From the NCBI GenBank assembly GCA_937927445.1, contig CALAOB010000160.1, positions 1-10,759 on the forward strand: a DNA stretch of 10,759 nt. Direction: 5' to 3'. Of this stretch, positions 1-5,823 are shown piece after piece; the first letter of the stretch is position 1, and the number at the start of each line of letters is the position of its first letter. The stretch comes from an uncultured Oribacterium sp. (GTDB taxonomy: Bacteria; Bacillota; Clostridia; Lachnospirales; Lachnospiraceae). The notes beneath the pieces were generated by a model that was not told the DNA's origin, ran no database searches, and saw only the letters and a list, made by a program, of their open reading frames with translations. The translations under genes and the position numbers were made by a program.

Positions 1-20
1 GAGGGGGCAGGGGGTGTTTG

Positions 21-55
21 AAGATGCCCGTTTCACAAACGGGCATTTTCTTGTT
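21..55 (+). terminator. Rho-independent terminator of a gene upstream of the window
   Basis: ATGCCCGTTT (24-33) pairs perfectly with AAACGGGCAT (37-46) around a 3-nt loop, and the stem extends by A-T and G-T pairs to 21/49. It is followed by TTTCTTGTT. The direction of the T-run suggests it ends a plus-strand gene lying left of the window. Confidence 0.8.
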
Positions 56-65
56 ACCGCCCCTC

Positions 66-109
66 CGGGGTCCCCCTACCTTAACGGTTGCCCATTACGA
101 AATTCTTAA
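66..109. repeat. REP-like element, copy 1 (TTACGAAATTCTTAA box)
   Basis: The 15-mer TTACGAAATTCTTAA (95-109) recurs exactly at 1522-1536. It is itself an imperfect palindrome (TTAnGAAnTTCnTAA). Upstream at 67-75 is GGGGTCCCC, and the second copy likewise has GGGGTC...CCCC just upstream of its box. A shorter match, TTACGAAAT, lies at 133-141. The pair looks like a dispersed repeat bracketing the SPFH gene. Confidence 0.45.
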
Positions 110-144
110 TTTACAGGAACAGTACATGAAAATTACGAAATACC

Positions 145-173
145 ACATATGATGCTTCAAAAACCTGTATAAT
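145..173 (+). promoter_or_regulatory. Candidate promoter of the SPFH gene
   Basis: A perfect -10 hexamer TATAAT lies at 168-173 in an AT-rich stretch, 46 nt before the chosen start codon. The region one spacer upstream (145-150, ACATAT) does not resemble TTGACA, so either an activator helps or the -35 is poor. Confidence 0.45.
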
Positions 174-201
174 AGAGGACAGATACTATTTATAGTGCAG
201 T

Positions 202-208
202 AAAGGAG
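202..208 (+). promoter_or_regulatory. Ribosome binding site deciding the SPFH start
   Basis: AAAGGAG sits 10 nt before ATG 219 but only 1 nt before the GTG at 210. The spacing excludes GTG 210 and supports ATG 219. Confidence 0.65.
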
Positions 209-218
209 CGTGGCGTAT

Positions 219-1262
219 ATGTTTGTACTTGTATTGTTGCTTTTAGTCATCGTGGTGCTGATGCGGATGATCTGCATCGTGCCGCAGGGACATGCGTATG
301 TGACGGAGATGCTGGGGCAGTACAGCGGCACCTGGGGTGCGGGTCTTCACTTCAAGATTCCGATCGTGCAGCGGGTCATCAAGAAGGTGAGCCTGAAGGA
401 GCAGGTGCTGGACTTCCCGCCGCAGCCGGTGATCACGAAGGATAATGTTACCATGACCATCGATTCGGTGGTGTTCATGAAGGTGCAGGATCCGAAGCTT
501 TTTGTGTACGGCGTCGAGAATCCGCTGTCGGGTCTTCAGAATCTGTCGGCGACGACGCTGCGTGCGATCATCGGTGACATGGAGCTCGATCAGACCCTGA
601 CGAGTCGTGATCAGATCAATGCACGCATGCAGACGACACTGGATGTGGCGACCGATCCGTGGGGCATCAAGGTAACGAGAGTCGAAATCAAGAATATCCA
701 GCCGCCGAAGGAGATCGAGGAGGTCATGACGAAGCAGATGCGTGCAGAGCGTGAGCGTCGTCAGACGGTGCTCGAGGCACAGGCACATCAGGAAGCGGTC
801 GTCACGAGAGCGAAGGGTGACCAGCAGGCGAAGGTTATCGCTGCACAGGCGGAGAGAGATGCGCAGATCGCCCTCGCAGAAGGTAAGGCCAGAAGCATTG
901 ACCTCGTCTATGAGGCGGAAGCGCGTGGTATCGAGCGTCTGAATCGTGCGCAGGTCAGCGAGGGCGTGCTGAAGCTGAAGGGGCTCGATGCGCTGAAGGA
1001 GGTTTCCAACGGTCGTGCGACGAAGATCTTCATGCCGTCCGACATCACGCAGGCGGTTTCTACGCTCGGCGTCGTCGGCGAGAGCCTCGGCATTGGAGAT
1101 GCGACCGCGGTCGATCACAGTGCGCCGGCAGCCCCGAAGGCACCGGTTGATCCGTGCATCGGTGAAGAATCCAGTGCGACGACGGTAGGCGCGGCAGCGA
1201 CCGGCCACCAGATTGCACATGAGGTGCAGTCCAGCTACGGAAAGCTGGGTGTAGACCAGTAA
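219..1262 (+). CDS. SPFH/Band 7 (stomatin/QmcA-like) membrane-anchored protein
   Basis: Predicted 347-residue member of the stomatin/prohibitin/flotillin/HflK-C family. Proteins of this family are membrane-anchored, form large oligomers and are linked to membrane microdomains or quality control of membrane proteins. A hydrophobic N-terminal segment (about residues 2-20) is followed at once by VPQGHAYV, the usual entry into the SPFH domain. The signature run LTSRDQIN and the later WGIKV and EIKNIQPP lie in the domain's C-terminal half. From about residue 165 to 245 the protein is rich in Ala, Glu, Gln and Arg (AERERRQ, AEGKARSI), the long helical region typical of the family. The last 60 residues are Ala/Pro/Gly-rich and probably disordered. 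ATG 219 is chosen over GTG 210 because of the ribosome binding site. No NfeD-type partner is visible downstream; one could lie left of the window. It is transcribed alone, closed by a strong terminator. The family is confident, the cellular role is not. Confidence 0.9.
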   Translation: MFVLVLLLLVIVVLMRMICIVPQGHAYVTEMLGQYSGTWGAGLHFKIPIVQRVIKKVSLKEQVLDFPPQPVITKDNVTMTIDSVVFMKVQDPKLFVYGVENPLSGLQNLSATTLRAIIGDMELDQTLTSRDQINARMQTTLDVATDPWGIKVTRVEIKNIQPPKEIEEVMTKQMRAERERRQTVLEAQAHQEAVVTRAKGDQQAKVIAAQAERDAQIALAEGKARSIDLVYEAEARGIERLNRAQVSEGVLKLKGLDALKEVSNGRATKIFMPSDITQAVSTLGVVGESLGIGDATAVDHSAPAAPKAPVDPCIGEESSATTVGAAATGHQIAHEVQSSYGKLGVDQ

Positions 1263-1265
1263 TAC

Positions 1266-1319
1266 AAAAAAGCTGTCGTACGACCAGATGAAAATTCTGG
1301 CTGTACGGCAGCTTTTTTT
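1266..1319 (+). terminator. Strong rho-independent terminator after the SPFH gene
   Basis: AAAAAGCTG (1267-1275) pairs with CAGCTTTTT (1309-1317), continuing through T-G, C-G, G-C, T-A, A-T and C-G pairs to 1281/1303. A small inner stem CCAGA/TCTGG (1284-1288/1296-1300) caps it. The run of seven T at 1313-1319 follows 3 nt after the stop codon's flank, typical of an intrinsic terminator. Confidence 0.9.
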
Positions 1320-1336
1320 ATATCCGAAATCCGATC

Positions 1337-1496
1337 GTAGGCATGATGACGGCAGATAATGATTACCATGCCTGCTTTTGCGATCGATTTTATAGGCATG
1401 ATGTTCACAAATCGGGATAAGCATGCCTACGGTTAACCTGGTAATAGGGCCATTTCCGTAGGCATGTTGACGTTTTAAAGCGCTTACCGTGCCTGC
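1337..1496. repeat. Three 39-nt palindromic repeats (RTAGGCATG...CRTGCCTRC)
   Basis: Units at 1337-1375, 1392-1430 and 1458-1496 are each exactly 39 nt. Each starts with RTAGGCATG and ends with CRTGCCTRC, giving an 8-9 bp stem with a 21-nt loop whose sequence varies. Spacers are 16 and 27 nt. The stem differences are mostly G-T wobbles when read on the plus strand (T1338-G1374; T-G pairs in unit 3), and these would be A-C mismatches on the minus strand. The array lies after the SPFH terminator and beyond the 3' end of the convergent DUF1836 gene. Confidence 0.75.
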
Positions 1497-1504
1497 AAAT
1501 GAAT

Positions 1505-1536
1505 GGGGTCAGACCCCCTTCTTACGAAATTCTTAA
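1505..1536. repeat. REP-like element, copy 2 (GGGGTCAGACCCC plus TTACGAAATTCTTAA)
   Basis: GGGGTCAGACCCC (1506-1518) is a perfect hairpin with a 3-nt loop, followed 3 nt later by the 15-mer TTACGAAATTCTTAA (1522-1536). The 15-mer contains the stop codon of the DUF1836 gene. GGGGTCAGACCCC-type palindromes are known as dispersed REP elements, often mobilised by RAYT (Y1-type) transposases; no transposase is present here. It could also serve as a weak minus-strand terminator, although no T-run follows it. Confidence 0.45.
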
Positions 1537-2021
1537 GATGCGCTGTCGGCCTCCTGGAAGAGGTCGTTCAGGTAGATGACCTGGGCGACGGCGGAGGTGA
1601 CGCGGTAGAGGACCTTCTTTTCGAAGGAGACGCCGTCGGTGTGGAGCGGGGTTTCGTCGCGGTCCTCGAAGAGGATGATGAGCTTCTTTTCGAGTTCGAT
1701 GCAGAAGTAGTTGTAGGCGATCGGGAGCGGGTAGCTTTTCTTCTGCATGTCGATGAGCGAGGCGATGTGGTCCATCGCGAGGACCTGCTTCACGAGGACG
1801 AGGAAGATCGCGTAGGCGATCTGGTCGGCGTAGTACTGCTTCTTCAGTGGTCGGTCAATGTAGCCTTTCTTCACGTAGTTGCTGATCATCGAGGAGGTGA
1901 CCGGGATGTTCAGCGGTGAGAGGCATTCGTTGATATACTTCACGGTCTGCTCGAGGTAGAGTCCGACGTTCGGGAGCTCATCGTAGCGTGGCATCCGGAA
2001 ATCTCTGGCTAAAAAGTTCAT
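1533..2021 (-). CDS. DUF1836 domain protein (MerR/HTH-like)
   Basis: Predicted 162-residue protein that I recognise as a DUF1836 family member, common in Firmicutes. The N-terminal half (residues about 8-75) holds the typical MPRYDELPNVGLYLEQ start and the segment VTSSMISNYVKKG, which reads as a recognition helix of a MerR-like winged helix (SSMISNY in place of the family's usual T.smv.nY). The second half (YPLPIAYNYFCIELEKKL) is an amphipathic helical region. It is probably a small cytosolic DNA-binding protein whose targets are unknown. The start at 2021 has an AGGGGG ribosome binding site about 8 nt upstream on the minus strand. It is divergent from the DegV gene, with 160 nt between the two start codons. 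The stop codon lies inside a dispersed repeat, so the extreme C-terminus may have been reshaped by repeat insertion. Function is inferred only from the family. Confidence 0.85.
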   Translation of the reverse strand: MNFLARDFRMPRYDELPNVGLYLEQTVKYINECLSPLNIPVTSSMISNYVKKGYIDRPLKKQYYADQIAYAIFLVLVKQVLAMDHIASLIDMQKKSYPLPIAYNYFCIELEKKLIILFEDRDETPLHTDGVSFEKKVLYRVTSAVAQVIYLNDLFQEADSAS

Positions 2022-2049
2022 TTGTTTTCCCCCTGTTCTGACGAATCAA

Positions 2050-2091
2050 TATCCAGTATTCTACATCGGTTTTTTGAAAACCGCAATAGGG
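2050..2091. repeat. TATCCA-type repeat in the divergent promoter region
   Basis: TATCCAGTATT (2050-2060) matches the TATCCA boxes at 6456, 6484 and 6556. It is followed by CGGTTTT...AAAACCG, an inner inverted repeat (2067-2083), then AATAGGG. Compared with the copy at 6484-6518 the closing arm is degenerate. It overlaps the proposed -10 of the DUF1836 gene. Confidence 0.4.
2058..2086 (-). promoter_or_regulatory. Candidate promoter of the DUF1836 gene
   Basis: On the minus strand, TTGCGG (2086-2081) and TAGAAT (2063-2058) are separated by 17 nt. The -10 has five of six consensus bases, while the -35 shares only TTG. It is correctly placed 37 nt before the start codon. Confidence 0.4.
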
Positions 2092-2103
2092 TTTTAAAAG
2101 AGC

Positions 2104-2132
2104 TTGACAAAGTAATACGGAATGGCTACTAT
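2104..2132 (+). promoter_or_regulatory. Promoter of the DegV gene
   Basis: A perfect -35 TTGACA (2104-2109), a 17-nt spacer and TACTAT (2127-2132) form a good housekeeping promoter. Transcription would begin near 2139. This places the in-frame ATG at 2122 upstream of the transcript and supports ATG 2182. Confidence 0.75.
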
Positions 2133-2181
2133 ACAACATGACAAAAGATTTCGGAAAACCGATGATTTAGAGGTAAAAGCG

Positions 2182-3012
2182 ATGAAGATGAGAATTGTGG
2201 CGGATTCGTCCGCGAATCTGTTAGAGATGAAGGATGTGGAGTTCGCGAGTGTGCCGGTGCACATCATCGTGGGCGAGCAGGACTATGCGGATACGGCGGA
2301 GATCGATCTCGCGGCCTACCAGCAGCATCTCCGGGACTACAAGGGGAAGACGACCACGGCGGCACCGAGTCCGGGCGAGTGGGAGGAGGCCTTCGGCGAT
2401 GCGGATGTCATCTTCTGCTTCACGCTGACAGGGGCAATGTCGGGGACCCACAACAGCGCGGTGATCGCCGGGGAGAGCTACGAGAGCGAGCATCCGGGTG
2501 CGAAGGTGTACGTCGTGGATTCCCTGTCGACGGGGCCGGAGATCTACCTGCTGGCGGAGAAGACGCGCGAGCTGATTCTGGCGGGGCTCACGCCGGAGAA
2601 GATCTATGAGGAGATCCGGGCATACCAGCAGACGACGCATCTCTACTTCTCGCTGGCCTCGGTGGATAATTTCGCGAAGAATGGCCGTGTGAGCCACGTG
2701 ATCGCGAAGGGCATCGGCCTCATGGGTATCCGGATCGTGGGAACCGCGAGTCCGGAGGGAACGCTCGACTTCAAGGGCAAGTGCCGTGGTGATAAGAAGG
2801 TGCTGGCGCTGATTCTCGAGAAAATGAAGGAACTCGGATACAGGGGTGGCCGGGTCGTCATCGCGCACAACCAGAACGAGGAGGCGGCGCTGCAGCTGAA
2901 GATGCGGATCGAGGAGCTGTTTGGTACCTTCAATGGCGTGATCCACCCGGAGCGGGCGCTGTGCTGCTATTACGCAGAGCCGGGCTCGGTGATGGTCGGA
3001 TTTGAGGCGTAA
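2182..3012 (+). CDS. DegV family fatty-acid-binding protein
   Basis: Predicted 276-residue DegV (EDD-fold) protein. DegV/FakB proteins bind a fatty acid; FakB paralogues present it to the kinase FakA for use in phospholipid synthesis. Whether this paralogue acts as a FakB cannot be told from the sequence. Seen: ADSSANL at residues 7-13, TAAPSPGEW at 59-67 (the T-S/A-x-PS-G loop), SGTHNSA at 87-93, VVDSLSTG near 112-119, then the C-terminal lobe with DNFAKNGRVS and KCRGDKKVL. The last segment, CCYYAEPGSVMVGF, has a Glu-Pro-Gly where many relatives have H-x-GPG, a small departure. ATG 2182 is preceded by AGAGGT with 7-nt spacing and follows the promoter, so the longer start at 2122 is rejected. 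The usual length is about 280 residues, in agreement. No fakA is visible nearby. Confidence 0.92.
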   Translation: MKMRIVADSSANLLEMKDVEFASVPVHIIVGEQDYADTAEIDLAAYQQHLRDYKGKTTTAAPSPGEWEEAFGDADVIFCFTLTGAMSGTHNSAVIAGESYESEHPGAKVYVVDSLSTGPEIYLLAEKTRELILAGLTPEKIYEEIRAYQQTTHLYFSLASVDNFAKNGRVSHVIAKGIGLMGIRIVGTASPEGTLDFKGKCRGDKKVLALILEKMKELGYRGGRVVIAHNQNEEAALQLKMRIEELFGTFNGVIHPERALCCYYAEPGSVMVGFEA

Positions 3013-3017
3013 AGCGA

Positions 3018-3046
3018 TTGCGTCCCTCTTTTCAATACTGTAAAAT
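3018..3046 (+). promoter_or_regulatory. Candidate promoter of the LytTR gene
   Basis: TTGCGT (3018-3023) and TAAAAT (3041-3046) are 17 nt apart, between the DegV stop and the LytTR start. The -10 has five of six consensus bases and the -35 is weak. Read-through from the DegV gene is an alternative, as no terminator separates them. Confidence 0.35.
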
Positions 3047-3070
3047 GATGGGAAAAAGGGAGGCAGTGTG

Positions 3071-3856
3071 ATGAACGAGAATCAGACAGGTGCACGGATG
3101 CTTACATTTTCGGACGGCAGTACGCTGGATCCGGCGATCGTGCTCTATATTATGATGCGACGAAACTACGCAGAGTTTCACCTGGCAGGTGGGAAGACCA
3201 AGGATGCCCGCGTGACCATGGCGCAGCTGGAGGCGCGGCTCGGTGAGGATTTCGTGAAGATCCACCGGAGCACCCTGGTTTCTGTCCGCGCCATCCATGA
3301 TGTGACGGATACGGTCAATCTGAACAATGGCGAAAAGCTTAACTATGTCGCCAGTAAAAAGGCATGGCTGCAGTCGGAAATCCGGGAGCGGAAGAAGAAA
3401 CTGCTGCAGGTGCTGCCGGAGGCCGGACAGACGGATTTCCGGGAGCATTATCGCGTCTTTGACAACCTTCCCTTCGCGTTCACGGACATCGAGATGGTCT
3501 TCGACGAGAAGAGCAGCGCCGTGGACTGGATCTTCCGCTACGGAAATCCTGCACTGGCAGAGCTCGAGAAGCTGCCGCTCGACACCATGATCGGTGCCTC
3601 CTTCGGCAGCCTTTTCCCCAACATGGACGCCAAGTGGCTGCGTTCCTACGAACGCTCCGTCCTCTATGGCGAGACCCTGGAGATCCTCGATTATTCCCCG
3701 GAGATCGACAGCTACCTGAAAATCATCAGCTTCCCGACCTTCCCCGGACACTGCGGCTGCATCCTCTTCGATGTCAGCAAAATCCGTTTCGCAAACACAC
3801 CGTCCCAGGCCGAGCGGGCAATGCTTCTGTACCTGACACAGATGGCCCGAAGCTGA
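3071..3856 (+). CDS. LytTR DNA-binding domain with C-terminal PAS-like domain
   Basis: Predicted 261-residue one-component regulator. Residues about 12-105 match the LytTR DNA-binding fold: IVLYIMMRRNYAEFHLAGG, then LEARLGEDFVKIHRSTLVS, then INDV/TVNLNNGEKL. The HRSTLV motif is the family's conserved core. Unlike typical LytTR response regulators there is no N-terminal receiver domain. A linker rich in Arg/Lys (residues 104-112) leads to a PAS-like domain (about 130-240), with FDNLPFAFTDIEMV at its start and RYGNPALAELEKLP in the middle, the form of PAS domains that bind small ligands. So a sensor may be attached directly behind the DNA-binding domain. ATG 3071 is used because GGGAGG (3058-3063) is 7 nt away; GTG 3068 is one codon earlier. 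Its target and ligand are unknown; it may regulate itself or its neighbours. Confidence 0.8.
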   Translation: MNENQTGARMLTFSDGSTLDPAIVLYIMMRRNYAEFHLAGGKTKDARVTMAQLEARLGEDFVKIHRSTLVSVRAIHDVTDTVNLNNGEKLNYVASKKAWLQSEIRERKKKLLQVLPEAGQTDFREHYRVFDNLPFAFTDIEMVFDEKSSAVDWIFRYGNPALAELEKLPLDTMIGASFGSLFPNMDAKWLRSYERSVLYGETLEILDYSPEIDSYLKIISFPTFPGHCGCILFDVSKIRFANTPSQAERAMLLYLTQMARS

Positions 3857-3923
3857 GGGGATGAATTCGTCGGTATCCGTGTTTGAGTGTGCACTGATCA
3901 GACAAACTGAATATGATGAGACG

Positions 3924-3964
3924 AAAATCCCGCGCTGAGGTGAGAAACCGGCGCGGGATTTTTG
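3924..3964 (+). terminator. Terminator after the LytTR-PAS gene
   Basis: AAAATCCCGCGC (3924-3935) pairs perfectly with GCGCGGGATTTT (3951-3962) over 12 bp with a 15-nt loop. The flanking A and T runs let it work in either direction. It separates the regulator from the downstream membrane-protein operon. Confidence 0.85.
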
Positions 3965-3996
3965 AGCCTCAGTACACTTCTGAATGTAAAGTATTC

Positions 3997-4025
3997 TTGA
4001 CATAATGACGTCTCTGATATATGCT
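3997..4025 (+). promoter_or_regulatory. Promoter of the membrane protein/XRE operon
   Basis: TTGACA (3997-4002), a 17-nt spacer and TATGCT (4020-4025) form a plausible promoter with a start near 4032. It places the in-frame ATG at 4005 upstream of the transcript and supports ATG 4074. Confidence 0.6.
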
Positions 4026-4030
4026 GTAGG

Positions 4031-4048
4031 TGTAAGATATAGTTTACA
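4031..4048. promoter_or_regulatory. Candidate operator TGTAA-N8-TTACA
   Basis: An inverted repeat, TGTAAGATATAGTTTACA, overlaps the predicted transcription start of the operon. It is where a repressor would bind, and the operon encodes an XRE-type regulator that could act on it. The arms are only 5 bp, so chance is possible. Confidence 0.3.
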
Positions 4049-4073
4049 TAATGTCGGAAGGAGGTCGGCGTAT

Positions 4074-4595
4074 ATGTCAGAGATTTTCGCATTTACGGCT
4101 GCATTTGTTGCGGTGCAGGTATTTAAGATCATTATGTTTAAGAAGGATAAGGACTACAGTGGTTATGATGAGCGGCAGGAGCTGATCCGCGGGAGGGCAT
4201 TTCGCTACGGCTTTTTGACATTGGCCTTCATGCTTGCGGCAGCGGTGCTGTGGGAGGAGTGCGTAGGTGCACTGCCGATCGAGTTTTCACTCCTCATGAT
4301 GGCCTGCCTTATGGTGGGATGTCTGGTGGTCATCCTCTATGATATCTGGAAGGATGCATACTGGGGCATCCGGCAGACGTCGGGATCGAACGCCGCCATC
4401 GTGCTCATGGTGGCGGTGATGGTGATGCAGTACCTGGGTTTCCTGGGGCATGCCAATGCCGGCGACGTGATCGTGGATGGCATCCTCACCTGGGATGGCG
4501 GCATCTATCTGCTGATCTTCGCGTTCTTCGCGCTGATCATCGTGAACCTGCTGCTGAAAGCGTGGGTGGATAAACGAGGAGGTTCGGCGGAATGA
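4074..4595 (+). CDS. Five-TM membrane protein with YDERQ motif
   Basis: Predicted 173-residue integral membrane protein. Hydrophobic segments at about 3-20, 44-62, 70-90, 106-124 and 143-163 suggest five membrane spans. Between the first and second lies a charged loop with YDERQ (31-35) and RGRAFRYGF (39-47), a motif I know from many uncharacterised Firmicute membrane proteins that are encoded next to small XRE regulators. It has no recognisable enzyme motif. AAGGAGGT (4058-4065) with 8-nt spacing fixes the start at 4074. The stop TGA (4593-4595) overlaps the ATG at 4592 of the next small frame as ATGA, suggesting translational coupling. Its role is unknown; the partner regulator implies control of its own operon or sensing at the membrane. 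Confidence 0.8.
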   Translation: MSEIFAFTAAFVAVQVFKIIMFKKDKDYSGYDERQELIRGRAFRYGFLTLAFMLAAAVLWEECVGALPIEFSLLMMACLMVGCLVVILYDIWKDAYWGIRQTSGSNAAIVLMVAVMVMQYLGFLGHANAGDVIVDGILTWDGGIYLLIFAFFALIIVNLLLKAWVDKRGGSAE

Positions 4596-4729
4596 AGAAC
4601 CGGAAGATGAAATACTATATCGATATGCGAGGAAGATTCGGTGGGATGGAAAAACGGAAGATAAAATGCGTGAAAAACGGTGTCAATCGGTGGGAGGTCT
4701 GCTGAAATGAAAAACCTGAAGATGAAATC
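4576..4729 (+). repeat. Three tandem copies of an RBS plus start-codon segment
   Basis: Similar segments begin at 4576, 4629 and 4691, each with a GGAGG/GGAAG-type site and, 16-17 nt after its first base, ATG followed by an AAR/Lys-rich stretch (ATGAAGAACCGGAAGATGAA, ATGGAAAAACGGAAGATAAA, ATGAAAAACCTGAAGATGAA). The starts at 4592 and 4646 are in one frame, and 4707 begins the XRE gene. Distances between ATGs are 54 and 61 nt. Confidence 0.6.
4592..4705 (+). CDS. Candidate 37-residue small ORF between membrane protein and XRE genes
   Basis: An open frame runs from ATG 4592 (overlapping the previous stop as ATGA) to TGA 4703-4705, one nt before the XRE start at 4707. GAGGAGG (4576-4582) lies 9 nt upstream, as good as the XRE gene's own site. 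The product begins MKNRKMK, nearly the same as the XRE protein's MKNLKMK, and later repeats MEKRKIK (residues 19-25). It therefore looks like tandem copies of the XRE gene's 5' end rather than an independent protein. It is Lys/Arg-rich with no recognised domain. It may be a leader peptide coupling the two genes, or a non-functional remnant. Confidence 0.35.
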   Translation: MKNRKMKYYIDMRGRFGGMEKRKIKCVKNGVNRWEVC

Positions 4730-4904
4730 GGCGAGGGCGGCGCTTGACCTGTCACAGCAGCAGCTGGCGGATCTCGTCGGTGTGTCGCGGCAGACCATCA
4801 ACGCCATCGAAAAGGGCGATTATAATCCGACGATCCGACTCTGCATCGCAATCTGCAAGGCGCTGAACCGGACACTGGACGAACTGTTCTGGGAGGAAGT
4901 GTGA
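4707..4904 (+). CDS. Small XRE-family transcriptional regulator (YozG-like)
   Basis: Predicted 65-residue stand-alone helix-turn-helix protein of the Cro/C1 (XRE) family. The motif runs from LSQQQLADLVGVSRQTINAI (residues about 14-33) to EKGDYNPTIRLCIAI and ends LNRTLDELFW, the usual closing of the small YozG-like class. There is no extra effector domain, so it may be a constitutive dimeric repressor. GGGAGG (4692-4697) with 9-nt spacing supports ATG 4707; a GTG at 4680 in the same frame is rejected because it lies upstream of this site. It is in the same transcript as the membrane protein and could act at the inverted repeat near the operon's start. Confidence 0.88.
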   Translation: MKNLKMKSARAALDLSQQQLADLVGVSRQTINAIEKGDYNPTIRLCIAICKALNRTLDELFWEEV

Positions 4905-4992
4905 ACCTGGCTTCAAAAACGTTTGAAATGAAGGAAGAGACTCCTTATGATGAAAGAGAAGAAGCGGATTTGATTGATTAGAGCGCGGATAG

Positions 4993-5688
4993 ATGTACGG
5001 TGAGAAAATGGAGAAAATCAGATTTCAGATACGTGAAAAGGAGCTTGCCTTGTATCCGGCGGTGGGCGAGAACCGGCCGCTGATCGTTTTCAATACGGTG
5101 ATGGGAGACGGGGAAGAGCTTGCGCAGGCGCTTCGGGCGCTGGATGCGCCGGACTGCAACCTGCTGGTAGTCGGAAAGCTACAGTGGTATCACGATATGA
5201 CGCCGTGGAGCTGCCCGCCGCTGTCGAAGCGGGATCCGGCTGCTACGGGAGGAGCAGATGTATATCTGGAGACATTGGCGTCGGAAATCGTGCCGGCAGC
5301 CAGGGAAAGAATCCGGGGAAGCGCGCCGTACGTGGGCATCGTAGGGTACTCGCTGGCCGGGCTTTTCGCGCTCTATGCGATGTACCGCTGCGACTGCTTC
5401 GCGCGGGTGGCCAGCATGTCCGGCTCCCTGTGGTTTCCGAAGTTCCGGGAATACGTGCTCCGGCATGAGCTGATGCGGAAACCAGAGAAGCTCTACATGT
5501 CGTTAGGAGATGCAGAGGCGAAGACGAAACATACGGTACTGAAGACCGTGCAGGAAAATACGGAGGCGATCGTCCGGCACTATGAAGCGCTTGGCGTGGA
5601 TGTGCGCTGGGAGCTGAACCCCGGAAATCACTTCCGGGACACGGCGATGCGAAGCGCGAAAGGCATCCGGGCGATACTGGAAGCGTGA
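4993..5688 (+). CDS. Alpha/beta hydrolase, esterase-D/IroE-like
   Basis: Predicted 231-residue serine hydrolase. The nucleophile elbow GYSLAG (118-123) gives Ser120, and GNHF near the end gives a candidate catalytic His213. An acidic residue such as Asp173 in LGDAEAKTKH could complete the triad. The order and spacing resemble IroE/esterase-D-type hydrolases found in Clostridia, including the local pattern YMSLGDAEAKTK...ENTEAIV...ELNPGNHF. No signal peptide is seen, so it is probably cytosolic. The substrate is unknown: a siderophore ester is only one possibility, and no siderophore genes are near. The start is uncertain: ATG 4993 has no clear ribosome binding site, and ATG 5008 (MEKIRFQ), with GGTGAG 3 nt before it, is equally plausible. 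It lies 88 nt after the XRE gene. Confidence 0.78.
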   Translation: MYGEKMEKIRFQIREKELALYPAVGENRPLIVFNTVMGDGEELAQALRALDAPDCNLLVVGKLQWYHDMTPWSCPPLSKRDPAATGGADVYLETLASEIVPAARERIRGSAPYVGIVGYSLAGLFALYAMYRCDCFARVASMSGSLWFPKFREYVLRHELMRKPEKLYMSLGDAEAKTKHTVLKTVQENTEAIVRHYEALGVDVRWELNPGNHFRDTAMRSAKGIRAILEA

Positions 5689-5823
5689 TGCCTCAGGAAG
5701 GCCGAGGCTTGAAATGACTGGAATGGTGCAGGAAATGCAGGATTTCATCTGAGCGAATAAGCAGAAGGCCGGAGATGAAGCAGAGGGATGCAGATATTGA
5801 ATGAAGAGAGGAAAGACAGGACG

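Noticed and set aside
243..1424. Long minus-strand open frame over the SPFH gene (393 codons)
   Set aside because: It is the antisense shadow of a well-supported SPFH gene, its product is Arg/His/Leu-rich with no domain, and it crosses a strong terminator.
3032..4132. Minus-strand open frame of 366 codons opposite the LytTR gene
   Set aside because: It crosses the LytTR terminator and the membrane-operon promoter and has no recognisable protein pattern; it is a shadow.
4928..4981. 17-codon frame (MKEETPYDEREEADLID) between XRE and hydrolase genes
   Set aside because: Too short, no convincing ribosome binding site and no similarity I can recognise.
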